DNA of 64,000 nt, from contig NZ_FOQO01000003.1 in NCBI RefSeq assembly GCF_900113765.1, positions 124,001 through 188,000 on the forward strand, given 5' to 3'. The notes beneath the pieces were generated by a model. That model was not told where the DNA came from. It did no database searches and saw only the letters and a program-made list of their open reading frames with translations. Below, one piece after another: positions 26,784-35,380 of the stretch. Numbering within the stretch: the stretch's first letter is position 1; each line of letters begins with the position of its first letter. This DNA comes from Parapedobacter indicus (GTDB lineage Bacteria; Bacteroidota; Bacteroidia; Sphingobacteriales; Sphingobacteriaceae). The translations under genes and the position numbers were made by a program.

Positions 26784-28229
26784 TCAATATCCAGGATTTT
26801 GATCCCTACCGGCATCCAATGCCGCATTATAATTGAACTCCGCGGCAGGTATCGGAAAAAGATAATGTTTTTCCTCAATCGTCAATCCCTTAGCATCCAT
26901 CACCTTTTCTGCTGCGATACCAAGTCGTCGAAGAAACAGCCACCGTTTACCTTCATTCCATGTCTCGTAAGCCTGCTCTTTGATAATCAATTCCAAAAAT
27001 TGCGCTTTCGAACCATAATCTGCCAATACGTAGTCAATTGATGCAGGTTGATCGGGTGCATATCCATACCCTCTTCTGCGGACCCTATTCAACACATCCA
27101 TTGCTTCCTGTGTCGGCCCATCGTGCAGTTCGTTTATGGATTCGGCATACAGAAGCAGTAAGTCCGGATAGCGTATGATGGGGTTGGAATTGCTTGCATT
27201 ATCGGAACTCGGTGCTAACGGGTCATAAAACTTAGTAGGCAAATAGGTATCAAAGCCCAATCCTAGGTCCAAAAATAAAGTGTTGTAGCCTTTCCTTAGA
27301 TCGGCGTTGTCCCACTCGTCAAATAATGTGTTTCCGGTACGAGTATAAAGGCCGTACCAACCTCCGGCTCCGTGCATTTTTTTGCCATCAATGACTGCGT
27401 TGGGGTGCGAACAGAACATCACAAATTGCCACCCGGCGGTATGTGTACTTTTCAGATAGAAAACCTCCTCTGTTGTATTGACGACATCCGGCCCAAAAAT
27501 CTTTTCAAAATCCCTGACGGTATTTACCGGCACCAATGCATACCGTTTACTGTCGATGATGGACTTCAGTAAATCATGGCCCCCTTGATAATTCTTTAGT
27601 TGCATGTATACCTGTGCCAGTAATCCTTGAGCGGCGTACCGACTGGGGGTGCCAATGAGCCGTTCGGTCTGTGGACAATGGAGAGCCGCGAACTCCAGAT
27701 CTGCAACAATGAACGCGTACAACTCATCCAAGGAAGATTTCGGAAGGTCCCATTCATCCATATTCATTTCGGTACGCAACGGTACTTCAGACCAAAGTTG
27801 CACCAGTGTAAAATAAGCGAAGCCTCTGATAAAGCGCAGTTCAGCGATAAACGCGCTTTTTTGCTCTTCCGTGAGATCCGAACCTTCCGGTAATCGGCTG
27901 ATGGCAATATTGCAGTCGCGGATCGCATTGTATAAACTGCTCCAAATACCATCTGATCGGCTTACATTTTGCGGATCGAGTCCCTTATAATCGCTGTTAG
28001 ATGCCCAACTGCCACGTCCATATTGATAGTCTGCAAAACTTTCCATCAATCCCGGAAAAGACATCGCAAAGCCCGACCTAAATTTATTAAGCGGAGCGAG
28101 TACCGCTGCGGCGGCTTCCTGTTCTGTATTGTAAAAAGTTACTTCTGATACGGCTTTCGGTTCCTCATCCAGCCATTTGCTGCAAGAGCAGGTTACCAAC
28201 AGACCCATAAAAATCAATAAATTCTTCAT
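26784..28229 (-). CDS. SusD/RagB family nutrient-binding lipoprotein
   Basis: A 481-residue surface lipoprotein. The ATG at 28227-28229 begins a lipoprotein signal (MKNLLIFMGLLVTCSC), with the lipid-carrying cysteine at residue 16. The frame is open further upstream, but that would overlap the SusC gene. The N-terminal TPR-like domain and the C-terminal block with IIRYPDLLLLYAESINEL and VLNRVRRRGYG are typical of SusD. Together with the SusC protein 16 bp upstream it should form the glycan-capture and import complex of the outer membrane. The downstream glycosidases point to a xylan- or mannan-type substrate. Confidence 0.95.
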   Translation of the reverse strand: MKNLLIFMGLLVTCSCSKWLDEEPKAVSEVTFYNTEQEAAAAVLAPLNKFRSGFAMSFPGLMESFADYQYGRGSWASNSDYKGLDPQNVSRSDGIWSSLYNAIRDCNIAISRLPEGSDLTEEQKSAFIAELRFIRGFAYFTLVQLWSEVPLRTEMNMDEWDLPKSSLDELYAFIVADLEFAALHCPQTERLIGTPSRYAAQGLLAQVYMQLKNYQGGHDLLKSIIDSKRYALVPVNTVRDFEKIFGPDVVNTTEEVFYLKSTHTAGWQFVMFCSHPNAVIDGKKMHGAGGWYGLYTRTGNTLFDEWDNADLRKGYNTLFLDLGLGFDTYLPTKFYDPLAPSSDNASNSNPIIRYPDLLLLYAESINELHDGPTQEAMDVLNRVRRRGYGYAPDQPASIDYVLADYGSKAQFLELIIKEQAYETWNEGKRWLFLRRLGIAAEKVMDAKGLTIEEKHYLFPIPAAEFNYNAALDAGRDQNPGY

Positions 28230-28245
28230 CACATTTTCTTTTAGG

Positions 28246-31227
28246 TTAGAACTGAACCCGTGCGCCAAAGCTGACGGTTTTCACATTCGGATAGGTGAGG
28301 TAATCCACCCCTATATTAATATTGCCAACCAATGAATTAACTTCCGGATCCATGCCCGTATACTTGGTGAGTGTCCATATATTTTGCGCACTCACATAAA
28401 CCTTTAACTGATTACACCATTGTATCCCCCATTTCTGTAAGGGTAAATTGTATCCCAATGAAATGTTTTTCAAGCGGAGATACGATCCATCTTCGATAAA
28501 ACGGTCGGAATATTGCACGGCTATGCTTCGCGATACCCGTGGATACTTAGCCGCAGCATTCGCCTCTGGGCTATTATCCGGTTTCCAATGACTATTTAGA
28601 ACTCCTTTTCTTAGATTCAACCCCATTCCTTGATCAAGATTAGCAGTTTCGCCGACATTAAACAAATCGTTACCCTGGCTTCCCTGAAAAAAGAAAGAGA
28701 AATCGAATCCTCTGTAACTCAGATCAGAATTAATTCCATAGGTGAAGTCCGGATAGGGGTTCCCGGTTATCATTTTGTCCGCCACCGAAAGGGTCCCGTT
28801 ATCATCTCGGTCTATGTATTGTAGGTTACCATCGTCGGTATATCCATTCTCTTTATAGGTAAAAAACACACCCATCGGTTCGCCTTCACGGATCAGGTGA
28901 ATGAAGTCGTTGATGTAAGACAAGTTAACATTACTTCCGTATACATCGTCTCCACCGTATAGTGAGATCACCTTATTCCGATTAGCTGATATGTTTCCTG
29001 AAAGCGTCCATAACAACCGATCATTGCTGATTACGTCGCCTTCAACCATCAGTTCTACCCCTTTATTACCCATCTTTCCGATGTTTCGGATGGTATTTCC
29101 GTAACCGGATGAAGGTGGCAGGATAACGGCGTTCAGCAAATCCTTCGTTATTTTGTCATAATAGTCGGCAGTTATCCGCAATCGATTGGTTAGTAATCCG
29201 ATATCCACTCCAACATTAATTTGGTCAGTCGTCTCCCACCGGAGGTTTGCCGGCAATGTTGTACTGGGTGCGTAGAAAGTTCCCATATCGCCATTGATCG
29301 GCGTTTTTCCTTGACTAAGCATATTCAGGGTAGCGTATGGGCTGATCGCTGTGGATCCTGTGCGTCCGTAGCCCGCCCTAAGCTTTAATTCCGACAGCCA
29401 GTCTACATTGCTGAGGAATCGCTCTTGAGAAATGCGCCACGCCAATGCGGCAGAAGGGAAAAAGCCCCATTTGCTTCCCGGGCTATATCGGGATGAACCA
29501 TCGGACCGGGCACTTACCGTCATTACGTATTTTCCTTTGAACGAGTAGTTAATACGGCCGAGGTATGACATCAGCACCCATTTCGTATAACCGGATGATG
29601 GAATCCCGAAGATGGACGCACCAGAAATCTGTCCCGTTTCGGGCGCATCGCTGATAAAGTTGCTACCGCTCACCGAACTGGACTTCCCAACGTATTGTTG
29701 ATACGTGAATCCACCTACTGCATCCAATGCATGATCATTAATATCCATATGGTAGTTCAGGATATTTTCGTTGACGATAGTCATGTCATGCTGATTCGAT
29801 ATCGACGCATTGGAGGCCCCATATAAATACTTGGATGTCCGGTAGTAATCGGTTTGATAATCGTTGTTCTCAATTCCTAAAGATGTACGCAGGGAAAGCC
29901 CCTTAATCAATTCGTACCCCAGGGCTAAATTGATATTCCCAAGATTTGCATTAGTTTTACTACTGGTTTCGTTGAGAATATTGAACGGATTTAGCAACGC
30001 ATTTGACATAAATGGATACGCCAATTGCAGGTTCTGATAACTACCGTCCTCATTATACGGCTGAAGACTGGGCGGAGAGGCCAACGTACCGCCGATTAAC
30101 GAACCGCCGCGGTTACCCCCACCGCTATTCTGGTCGCTTCTGCCCGTACGGGTATAAACCATATTCAGTTGCAGGCTGAATCGATCATTGAAGTTGTAAT
30201 CGATATTCGACCGCAGATTGTATTTGTCATACTTACTATTTGGTATGATGCCATCCCGCGTCATTGCTGATCCGCTAACCAATACTTTCGCTTTTTCAGT
30301 CCCCCCCATCACCATAAGGTTATGATTCTGAATGGGCGCATTTTGAAAAACCAACGATTGCCAATCCACATTACCCATCGCTGCTATCTGTTCATCTGTA
30401 AAATATGTTTTGCCAACATCATTCAATTGCTGTTCGTTATAAAACGTTGCCCATTCGGTGGCATTCATCATATCCAGCTTCTTGATTTGAGATTGAATTC
30501 CATAGTTTACGTCGTATGCGATTGAAGCCGCTCCCGATTTGCCCCTTTTTGTGGTAATAAGCACTACGCCATTTGCTGCACGCGATCCGTAGATTGCTGT
30601 GGCCGATGCATCTTTCAATACCTCTACTGATTCAATGTCTAAGCTATTGATTGATGATGGGCTGCTGGGCATTCCATCAATAATGTAAAGTGGATCATTT
30701 CCGCCACGGATGGAGTTACTTCCCCGGATACGGACGGTAAAATTTCCGTTTGGAGCACCTGAATTTGTGGTTACCACCACACCTGCGGCTCGCCCCTGTA
30801 AGGCTTGCACTGGATTCGGCACCACATATTCCGACATTTTCTGTCCACTAACAGATGCAATCGCACCGGTCACGTCCCGCCGCTTTAGCGTGCCGTATCC
30901 CACAACAACCACTTCGTCAAGTGCTTCTTGCTTAGTTACCAATTTAACATCAAGTGTTAGATTGGCGCCAACTTCTACCTCCTGCGTACCATATCCCACA
31001 TAACCAAAAACTAGAACGTTTCCCTGTCTAGCGCCAATGGAATAATGCCCCTCCACATTTGTTGACGTCGAATTAGCTGTGTTTTTTACGGAAACGCTTA
31101 CCCCTTCCAGGGGGGTTCCCCCCTCATCGGTTACACGTCCCGTGACGGTGTCCTGCCCTAATGCATGGAATCCTAGGCAAAGACAGCTCGCTAAACAGCA
31201 CCACTTTTTTAAAAGTTTGTGTACCAT
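28246..31227 (-). CDS. SusC/RagA family TonB-dependent receptor
   Basis: A 993-residue outer-membrane receptor and first gene of the long operon. Features in order are a signal peptide to about residue 24 (ALGQ), a carboxypeptidase-regulatory-like domain (25-100), a TonB-box-like DEVVVVGYGTLKRRD, a plug with LYIIDGMPSS and VLKDASATAIYG, and a 22-strand-type barrel ending in the aromatic residue Phe. No STN domain is present, so unlike the receptor at 38002 it is not expected to signal to an anti-sigma factor. It pairs with the SusD gene 16 bp downstream. Expression is likely driven by the promoter at 31297-31329. Confidence 0.97.
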   Translation of the reverse strand: MVHKLLKKWCCLASCLCLGFHALGQDTVTGRVTDEGGTPLEGVSVSVKNTANSTSTNVEGHYSIGARQGNVLVFGYVGYGTQEVEVGANLTLDVKLVTKQEALDEVVVVGYGTLKRRDVTGAIASVSGQKMSEYVVPNPVQALQGRAAGVVVTTNSGAPNGNFTVRIRGSNSIRGGNDPLYIIDGMPSSPSSINSLDIESVEVLKDASATAIYGSRAANGVVLITTKRGKSGAASIAYDVNYGIQSQIKKLDMMNATEWATFYNEQQLNDVGKTYFTDEQIAAMGNVDWQSLVFQNAPIQNHNLMVMGGTEKAKVLVSGSAMTRDGIIPNSKYDKYNLRSNIDYNFNDRFSLQLNMVYTRTGRSDQNSGGGNRGGSLIGGTLASPPSLQPYNEDGSYQNLQLAYPFMSNALLNPFNILNETSSKTNANLGNINLALGYELIKGLSLRTSLGIENNDYQTDYYRTSKYLYGASNASISNQHDMTIVNENILNYHMDINDHALDAVGGFTYQQYVGKSSSVSGSNFISDAPETGQISGASIFGIPSSGYTKWVLMSYLGRINYSFKGKYVMTVSARSDGSSRYSPGSKWGFFPSAALAWRISQERFLSNVDWLSELKLRAGYGRTGSTAISPYATLNMLSQGKTPINGDMGTFYAPSTTLPANLRWETTDQINVGVDIGLLTNRLRITADYYDKITKDLLNAVILPPSSGYGNTIRNIGKMGNKGVELMVEGDVISNDRLLWTLSGNISANRNKVISLYGGDDVYGSNVNLSYINDFIHLIREGEPMGVFFTYKENGYTDDGNLQYIDRDDNGTLSVADKMITGNPYPDFTYGINSDLSYRGFDFSFFFQGSQGNDLFNVGETANLDQGMGLNLRKGVLNSHWKPDNSPEANAAAKYPRVSRSIAVQYSDRFIEDGSYLRLKNISLGYNLPLQKWGIQWCNQLKVYVSAQNIWTLTKYTGMDPEVNSLVGNINIGVDYLTYPNVKTVSFGARVQF

Positions 31228-31268
31228 TTCTTTGGTTTTTATTGGTTAAAATTTTTTATAACTTTTAT

Positions 31269-31291
31269 ATTATAAAATATAGTTTTATAAT
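31269..31291. promoter_or_regulatory. Perfect 9-bp AT-rich palindrome, candidate operator
   Basis: ATTATAAAA (31269-31277) and TTTTATAAT (31283-31291) are perfect inverted repeats separated by TATAG. The palindrome starts right where transcription from the adjacent promoter would begin, 42 bp upstream of the SusC start codon. That is a classical repressor position. The operon's own IclR protein is the most obvious candidate to bind it, but this is inference. Confidence 0.45.
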
Positions 31292-31296
31292 AAAAA

Positions 31297-31329
31297 CAAA
31301 TATAATGGAGTTATTTTTGGTTTTGCAAA
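31297..31329 (-). promoter_or_regulatory. Bacteroidota-type promoter of the polysaccharide operon
   Basis: Read on the minus strand, TTTG (31326-31329) is separated by 21 bases from TATATTTG (31297-31304). This matches the -33 TTTG / -7 TAnnTTTG consensus of the group. It lies about 70 bp upstream of the SusC ATG, leaving a 5' leader of roughly 60 nt that contains the palindrome at 31269-31291. Confidence 0.65.
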
Positions 31330-31806
31330 TTATTTTATTGTTTTTTTCGAGTTTGCTTAGATCATACATCAATAAATAACTAAATACCAGCCAGTTAAAA
31401 CAGACCCTAAATCGCTGTTAAACACGCTACCTCCACTTGAAAGATTCCATACCTGAAACTCAATTACCTAAACCAGCCATCGAAGGGAGGCATGTTGCAT
31501 CTCATCTACTAATTATTTTAAGGATATTCGATTTTACGGAGTTTGCAAACTAGATGGCGGAAGAGCTGATGGCATTACAGGTCGACAGACAGGCTGAATA
31601 GGCCTGCCATAACGCACAGTCTCGTGGTTCACAAGACTTTGGAAAAGGAAACGTCCAAGAATGGACGGAAACTGATCAAGATAGCTAAACTACTGAACAG
31701 GAATCTGCCGAAGCTGAGAAAACCTAATCAGTGAGAAGACGATGGCTGAAAGAAACCCGTCTGCGACCTGTTCAGCAAGCCAGCGACAGCTAGCCCAAAA
31801 AGGTAC
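31330..31806. other. Intergenic region with no confident gene
   Basis: This stretch separates the esterase gene at 31807 from the operon promoter. I see no intact gene. A plus-strand frame is open for 54 codons at 31570-31734 and reads as a very basic peptide (for example GRKLIKIAKLLNRNLPKLRK). It has no start codon and I do not recognise it. It may be the tail of a lost gene or chance. Confidence 0.4.
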
Positions 31807-32709
31807 TCAAAAAAAGTTTTGTTCTTGCATCCAATGAATGCACCTTCCAAACCATTCATCGAATGACGGAGCGGTTAAAAAGCCATGTTCGCCTTTGGAA
31901 TAAATATGCAGCCCCGCGGCAACCTTATGCTTGTGGAGCGCTTCGTAAAAACAAAAGCTATTTTCTACAGGTACTACTATATCTGCATCCGAATGCACCA
32001 GAAAAGTTGGCGGAGTCAGTGAGTCGACTTGCAATTCATTGGAAAAAACATTGATTTGTTCAATGGCCGGCGCTACACCCAGTAAATAATTCCGTGATCC
32101 GGTATGCCCGATGCCATCAGTCATGCTGATCACTGGGTTAACCAACAGCATAAAATCCGGACGTAAACTCATATTCTCTAGATTCGCGACATACGCTTTA
32201 TCAAAGTGAGTCCCTACGGTGGCAGCTAGGTGCCCACCCGCCGAAAACCCCATGATTCCGATTTTATCCGGGTCTATTCCCCAAACAACAGCCCGTTTAC
32301 GCACCAGACGGATAGCCTGTTGGGCATCTTGCAGCGGACCGATGGATTTATCAATCATGATTTCGTCGTCCGGCAAACGGTAGCGAAGCACAAAGGCAGC
32401 GATGCCAAGTTCGTTAAACGCCTTCGCGACATCCGACCCTTCTCGTTTTGTCAATAATACATGATACCCGCCTCCTGGACAAATAATCACAGCCGTGCCA
32501 TTGGCCTTGTCCGGAGGTGGCAGAAAAACAGTCAGGCTTGGTACAGAAACCTGAAAGGTCAACGTATCCACCGCCGCATTCGGTTCATCCCGTTCCCGAT
32601 CGGCCGTTGGTTTTGAATTGGGCACTGCCCCTTCATAAAGTGGAAATCGTTCCTGCGCATTACAATAGATGACCGCACATCCTAATATGAAAACTAGATA
32701 TTTTACCAT
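31807..32709 (-). CDS. Secreted acetyl-xylan-esterase-like alpha/beta hydrolase
   Basis: A 300-residue exported protein (signal peptide to about residue 18). The oxyanion region IICPGGGYHVL, the nucleophile Ser156 in GFSAGGHLA, the acid in HSDADIVVP and the His in GEHGFL make a complete triad of the BD-FAE / esterase group. These enzymes remove acetyl or feruloyl groups from plant cell-wall xylan. It lies about 580 bp upstream of the xylanase locus, in the same direction, and 62 bp after another esterase-like gene. Deacetylation of the xylan attacked by the GH10 enzymes is a likely role. Confidence 0.83.
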   Translation of the reverse strand: MVKYLVFILGCAVIYCNAQERFPLYEGAVPNSKPTADRERDEPNAAVDTLTFQVSVPSLTVFLPPPDKANGTAVIICPGGGYHVLLTKREGSDVAKAFNELGIAAFVLRYRLPDDEIMIDKSIGPLQDAQQAIRLVRKRAVVWGIDPDKIGIMGFSAGGHLAATVGTHFDKAYVANLENMSLRPDFMLLVNPVISMTDGIGHTGSRNYLLGVAPAIEQINVFSNELQVDSLTPPTFLVHSDADIVVPVENSFCFYEALHKHKVAAGLHIYSKGEHGFLTAPSFDEWFGRCIHWMQEQNFF

Positions 32710-32771
32710 GTTGATAAACCAAAAATGAAGTTACGAAAGTTACAATATATCCTAACAGACAATAAGCCCGA

Positions 32772-34112
32772 TTACTTTGAAAAAGAAACCCTTGGTGACT
32801 CCAGATCAAAATGATTGATAGTACTAAGGGAAAGAGTGGTATCCGCATTAGCCGGTAGAGAGATTACCGCCTTCATTTCGGGCAATGCCGACATGGGGAT
32901 CGCGTCGTCTCCGTTCTGGTCAAAATATTGGTATACGCCCTGTTCTGGAAATCGCGCAATAAGCTGGTTTCCACTATAAATAAGAAATTGCTTAATTCCC
33001 GACTCAATATCGGCATCGGCCTTCCAAGTCAGCTCAACAGCCATGCTGTGGCGGCGTCTCATGGCCAATCCGTAAGGTGCCAATGGAGGAGTTCGATCAA
33101 TAACCGAGCCCGTTATCACAAATTCCTTCCATTTGGCTGCCGTCGCCGAATCGGGTAACCAGGAAAACGCATTTGCATCTTGAGCCTGTTGCTTAAATCG
33201 CCAGGTGTTCAATGACAACGTATCCGCCAACCACCCGTTACGCTCATTGATAGCTCTCATTTCTCTAAATGAATGTTGTGTTCCAGTAGGAAGACGCCTG
33301 GAAAGTACCGATTCGTAAAACGGAATAGCTATGTACCTCACAAAACTGTAATTGTGATTTTGATGCGGCGTACAGGCAATGCTAACGAGCCCCCCAGCCG
33401 AACGCAACTTATCAAATGTATGTACGGCTGTTTGCCAGCACTTTACTTCCCCCGAGTTGATATCGCCAGCGCCTGCATGGCGGATCATCAACGGAATTTT
33501 TAACGCTTCGTCTGGATAATTCCAATTTGGGTCAAAAGCCGGAGAATAACCAAAAGCAGCCAATATCCGTTCCGGATAATTCTTCATCATTGCAAGCGTC
33601 CAGTATCCGCCGCCCGAATGCCCCCACAATAGCCAAGGAACTTCCTTTAATTCGGTATGCGACGAAACCATTCCCACATCTTCCAGCGCTTTCAGCAAAG
33701 ACGGTCCAGAACCGGATTCCGGATTTTTCCAGACCCTGCATCCATTTTCGTAATATAAGTCGGGTCCGACAACGGCCAGCCCCCATTTCTTGGCGAATGC
33801 CTGATATTGCAGATCATAGGCTGTGGATGCCCCACGGCCTTCCATGCCGCAGCCGTGTTGATGAATGAAAACACCTCGGAGCGTATCGATCCCTGCAGGA
33901 ATAAACACACTGTATACTGCAGAATCAACGGTATCTGCGTTTTTTACCACCACGCGGTAAATGGTGCCGGTTTCAATCACTTGCTTTTCGACCGGCCGAA
34001 CGTGCAGCTGTATATCGCCAGGAAGCCGTATAGCTCGTCCAGAAAATGAAAGCACCGCCGCCACGACTAAGAAACAAACTGAAGCCGAAGCCTTATTTAA
34101 CATCTTTCCCAT
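32772..34112 (-). CDS. Secreted alpha/beta hydrolase (esterase / depolymerase-like)
   Basis: A 446-residue exported protein with a hydrophobic N-terminus (about 10-26). The fold features are FIHQHGCGMEG for the oxyanion hole and Ser166 in WGHSGGGYW. A histidine, probably in TPHQNHNY, completes the active site. The C-terminal part (about 330-446) is a separate beta-rich module (LTWKADADIESGIKQFLIYSG) like a fibronectin-type domain. The family includes CE1-like esterases and PHB-depolymerase-like enzymes, and substrate is not clear. It is transcribed in the same direction as the following acetyl-esterase-like gene (62 bp apart), so the two probably act together on substituted polysaccharide. 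Confidence 0.75.
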   Translation of the reverse strand: MGKMLNKASASVCFLVVAAVLSFSGRAIRLPGDIQLHVRPVEKQVIETGTIYRVVVKNADTVDSAVYSVFIPAGIDTLRGVFIHQHGCGMEGRGASTAYDLQYQAFAKKWGLAVVGPDLYYENGCRVWKNPESGSGPSLLKALEDVGMVSSHTELKEVPWLLWGHSGGGYWTLAMMKNYPERILAAFGYSPAFDPNWNYPDEALKIPLMIRHAGAGDINSGEVKCWQTAVHTFDKLRSAGGLVSIACTPHQNHNYSFVRYIAIPFYESVLSRRLPTGTQHSFREMRAINERNGWLADTLSLNTWRFKQQAQDANAFSWLPDSATAAKWKEFVITGSVIDRTPPLAPYGLAMRRRHSMAVELTWKADADIESGIKQFLIYSGNQLIARFPEQGVYQYFDQNGDDAIPMSALPEMKAVISLPANADTTLSLSTINHFDLESPRVSFSK

Positions 34113-34204
34113 AGTAAGTTGATCTAACGAGCATATAGTATGATTACGGGTTAATCCGCTATTTGATTACGGAAGGAATTGAATCCGAGCTATAATATCG
34201 TGGC

Positions 34205-34501
34205 TCACGTGACCCGCATTTGGTCTGCAACCGTTTTATACGCAACAATTTGCGTGGAATTGCCCGGGATCCTCACTAGGTCACCCGTTACGATTACAAA
34301 CTTTGGCCGCAATCGATTCGCTTCCGAAATCGCTTTTTCAACATTGATTTTTTCCTGGATATAATCCTCGTTTTTATTAAAAAAGCCAAACTGTGTATCC
34401 GACATGTGAAAAAAGAAAAAGGATTTATCGTCTTCGATCGTGGTGCATTGTATAAGATTTAAAATAACGAAACCGACAACTAATCGAAAAACATACTTCA
34501 T
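34205..34501 (-). pseudogene. Truncated calcineurin-like metallophosphoesterase lipoprotein
   Basis: Only 98 codons remain. The start is intact: a signal peptide with a lipobox-like cysteine (LNLIQC), then the first metal motif SDTQFGF and the second one FVIVTGDLV. The frame then ends at residue 98, before the GNHD and GHxH motifs that complete a functional phosphoesterase of about 280-300 residues. The 92 bp after the stop show no continuation of the family. It is a gene fragment, probably inactive. The upstream side is divergent to the plus-strand methyltransferase gene. Confidence 0.75.
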
Positions 34502-34677
34502 GCTTATATGGTCAAAATGAGTGGCTAATTTAGCCTATTTTTTTAAGTCCACTACTATAAAGCTACTCGTTCTCTGGATATCTCAATAAAATCCGTCATG
34601 CCTGTGAATTAATCCCGCTATCCACCAAACAAAACGAGATGTCACGTGTTTTCACAGTGTACAAACCAGTTAGTACC

Positions 34678-35328
34678 ATGAAAGTTATTTTTCCCATCAA
34701 ATTAGCTCTTTCGTGCATCTTTTTTTCCGGCATGATGGTAACAGGATGTGTGGCCCAGATTTCAGATACGCAAAGCGAATTGGACAAACGTGTTGAAAAG
34801 TTCCTGACAGAAAAAAAGCAGACTTGGCACGATCTCAACGTGCCGTACAAAGACGGTCGGGTGTTGCACGACCTCATTGTGGACAACAATTACCAATCGG
34901 CGCTGGAAATTGGTACATCCACAGGCCATTCCACCGTCTGGATCGCTTGGGCACTCAGCAAGACCGGCGGTAAGCTTATTACCATCGAAATCGACGAAAA
35001 CAGGCAGCGACAAGCCATCGAAAACTTGAAAACCCTAGGACTGGCCGATTTCGTGGACTTCCGGCTGGGTGATGCACATCAGCTGGTGAAGGAAGTGGAA
35101 GGCCCATTCGACTTTGTCTTTTCAGACGCTGACAAAGACTGGTACATCCAATATTTTAAAGACGTTGACCCAAAGCTCAAAACAGGCGGTACCTTTACGG
35201 CGCACAATGTGCTGCAATCGATCAGTGGCATAAAGGAGTACATGGACTTTGTAAATAGCCATGTAGGCTACGAGACCACGGTGGACCGATCGAGCAATTC
35301 AGGCATCGCAATCAGCCGAAAAAAATAG
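34678..35328 (+). CDS. Class I SAM-dependent O-methyltransferase with lipoprotein signal
   Basis: A 216-residue protein from the ATG at 34678. An ATG at 34639 would add 13 residues in front of the hydrophobic stretch. The first 24 residues (positive start, hydrophobic core, MVTGC) form a lipoprotein signal with Cys24 as the lipid site. The rest is a catechol-O-methyltransferase-like domain with motif I ALEIGTSTGHST, an acidic IEIDE for the cofactor ribose, FSDADKDWY and a C-terminal GIAISRKK. Such enzymes need S-adenosylmethionine, which is not normally available outside the cytoplasm, so the export signal is odd. It is the only plus-strand gene in the first 43 kb and is convergent with the next gene. 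Confidence 0.82.
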   Translation: MKVIFPIKLALSCIFFSGMMVTGCVAQISDTQSELDKRVEKFLTEKKQTWHDLNVPYKDGRVLHDLIVDNNYQSALEIGTSTGHSTVWIAWALSKTGGKLITIEIDENRQRQAIENLKTLGLADFVDFRLGDAHQLVKEVEGPFDFVFSDADKDWYIQYFKDVDPKLKTGGTFTAHNVLQSISGIKEYMDFVNSHVGYETTVDRSSNSGIAISRKK

Positions 35329-35380
35329 CCGTTGCCTTCAAATTACAAATACGGATGTTATTTAATTCCAGATAGCTCCG

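Noticed and set aside
31570..31734. 54-codon basic open frame on the plus strand in the gap before the polysaccharide operon
   Set aside because: No start codon, no recognised family and short. Kept only as a note on the gap.
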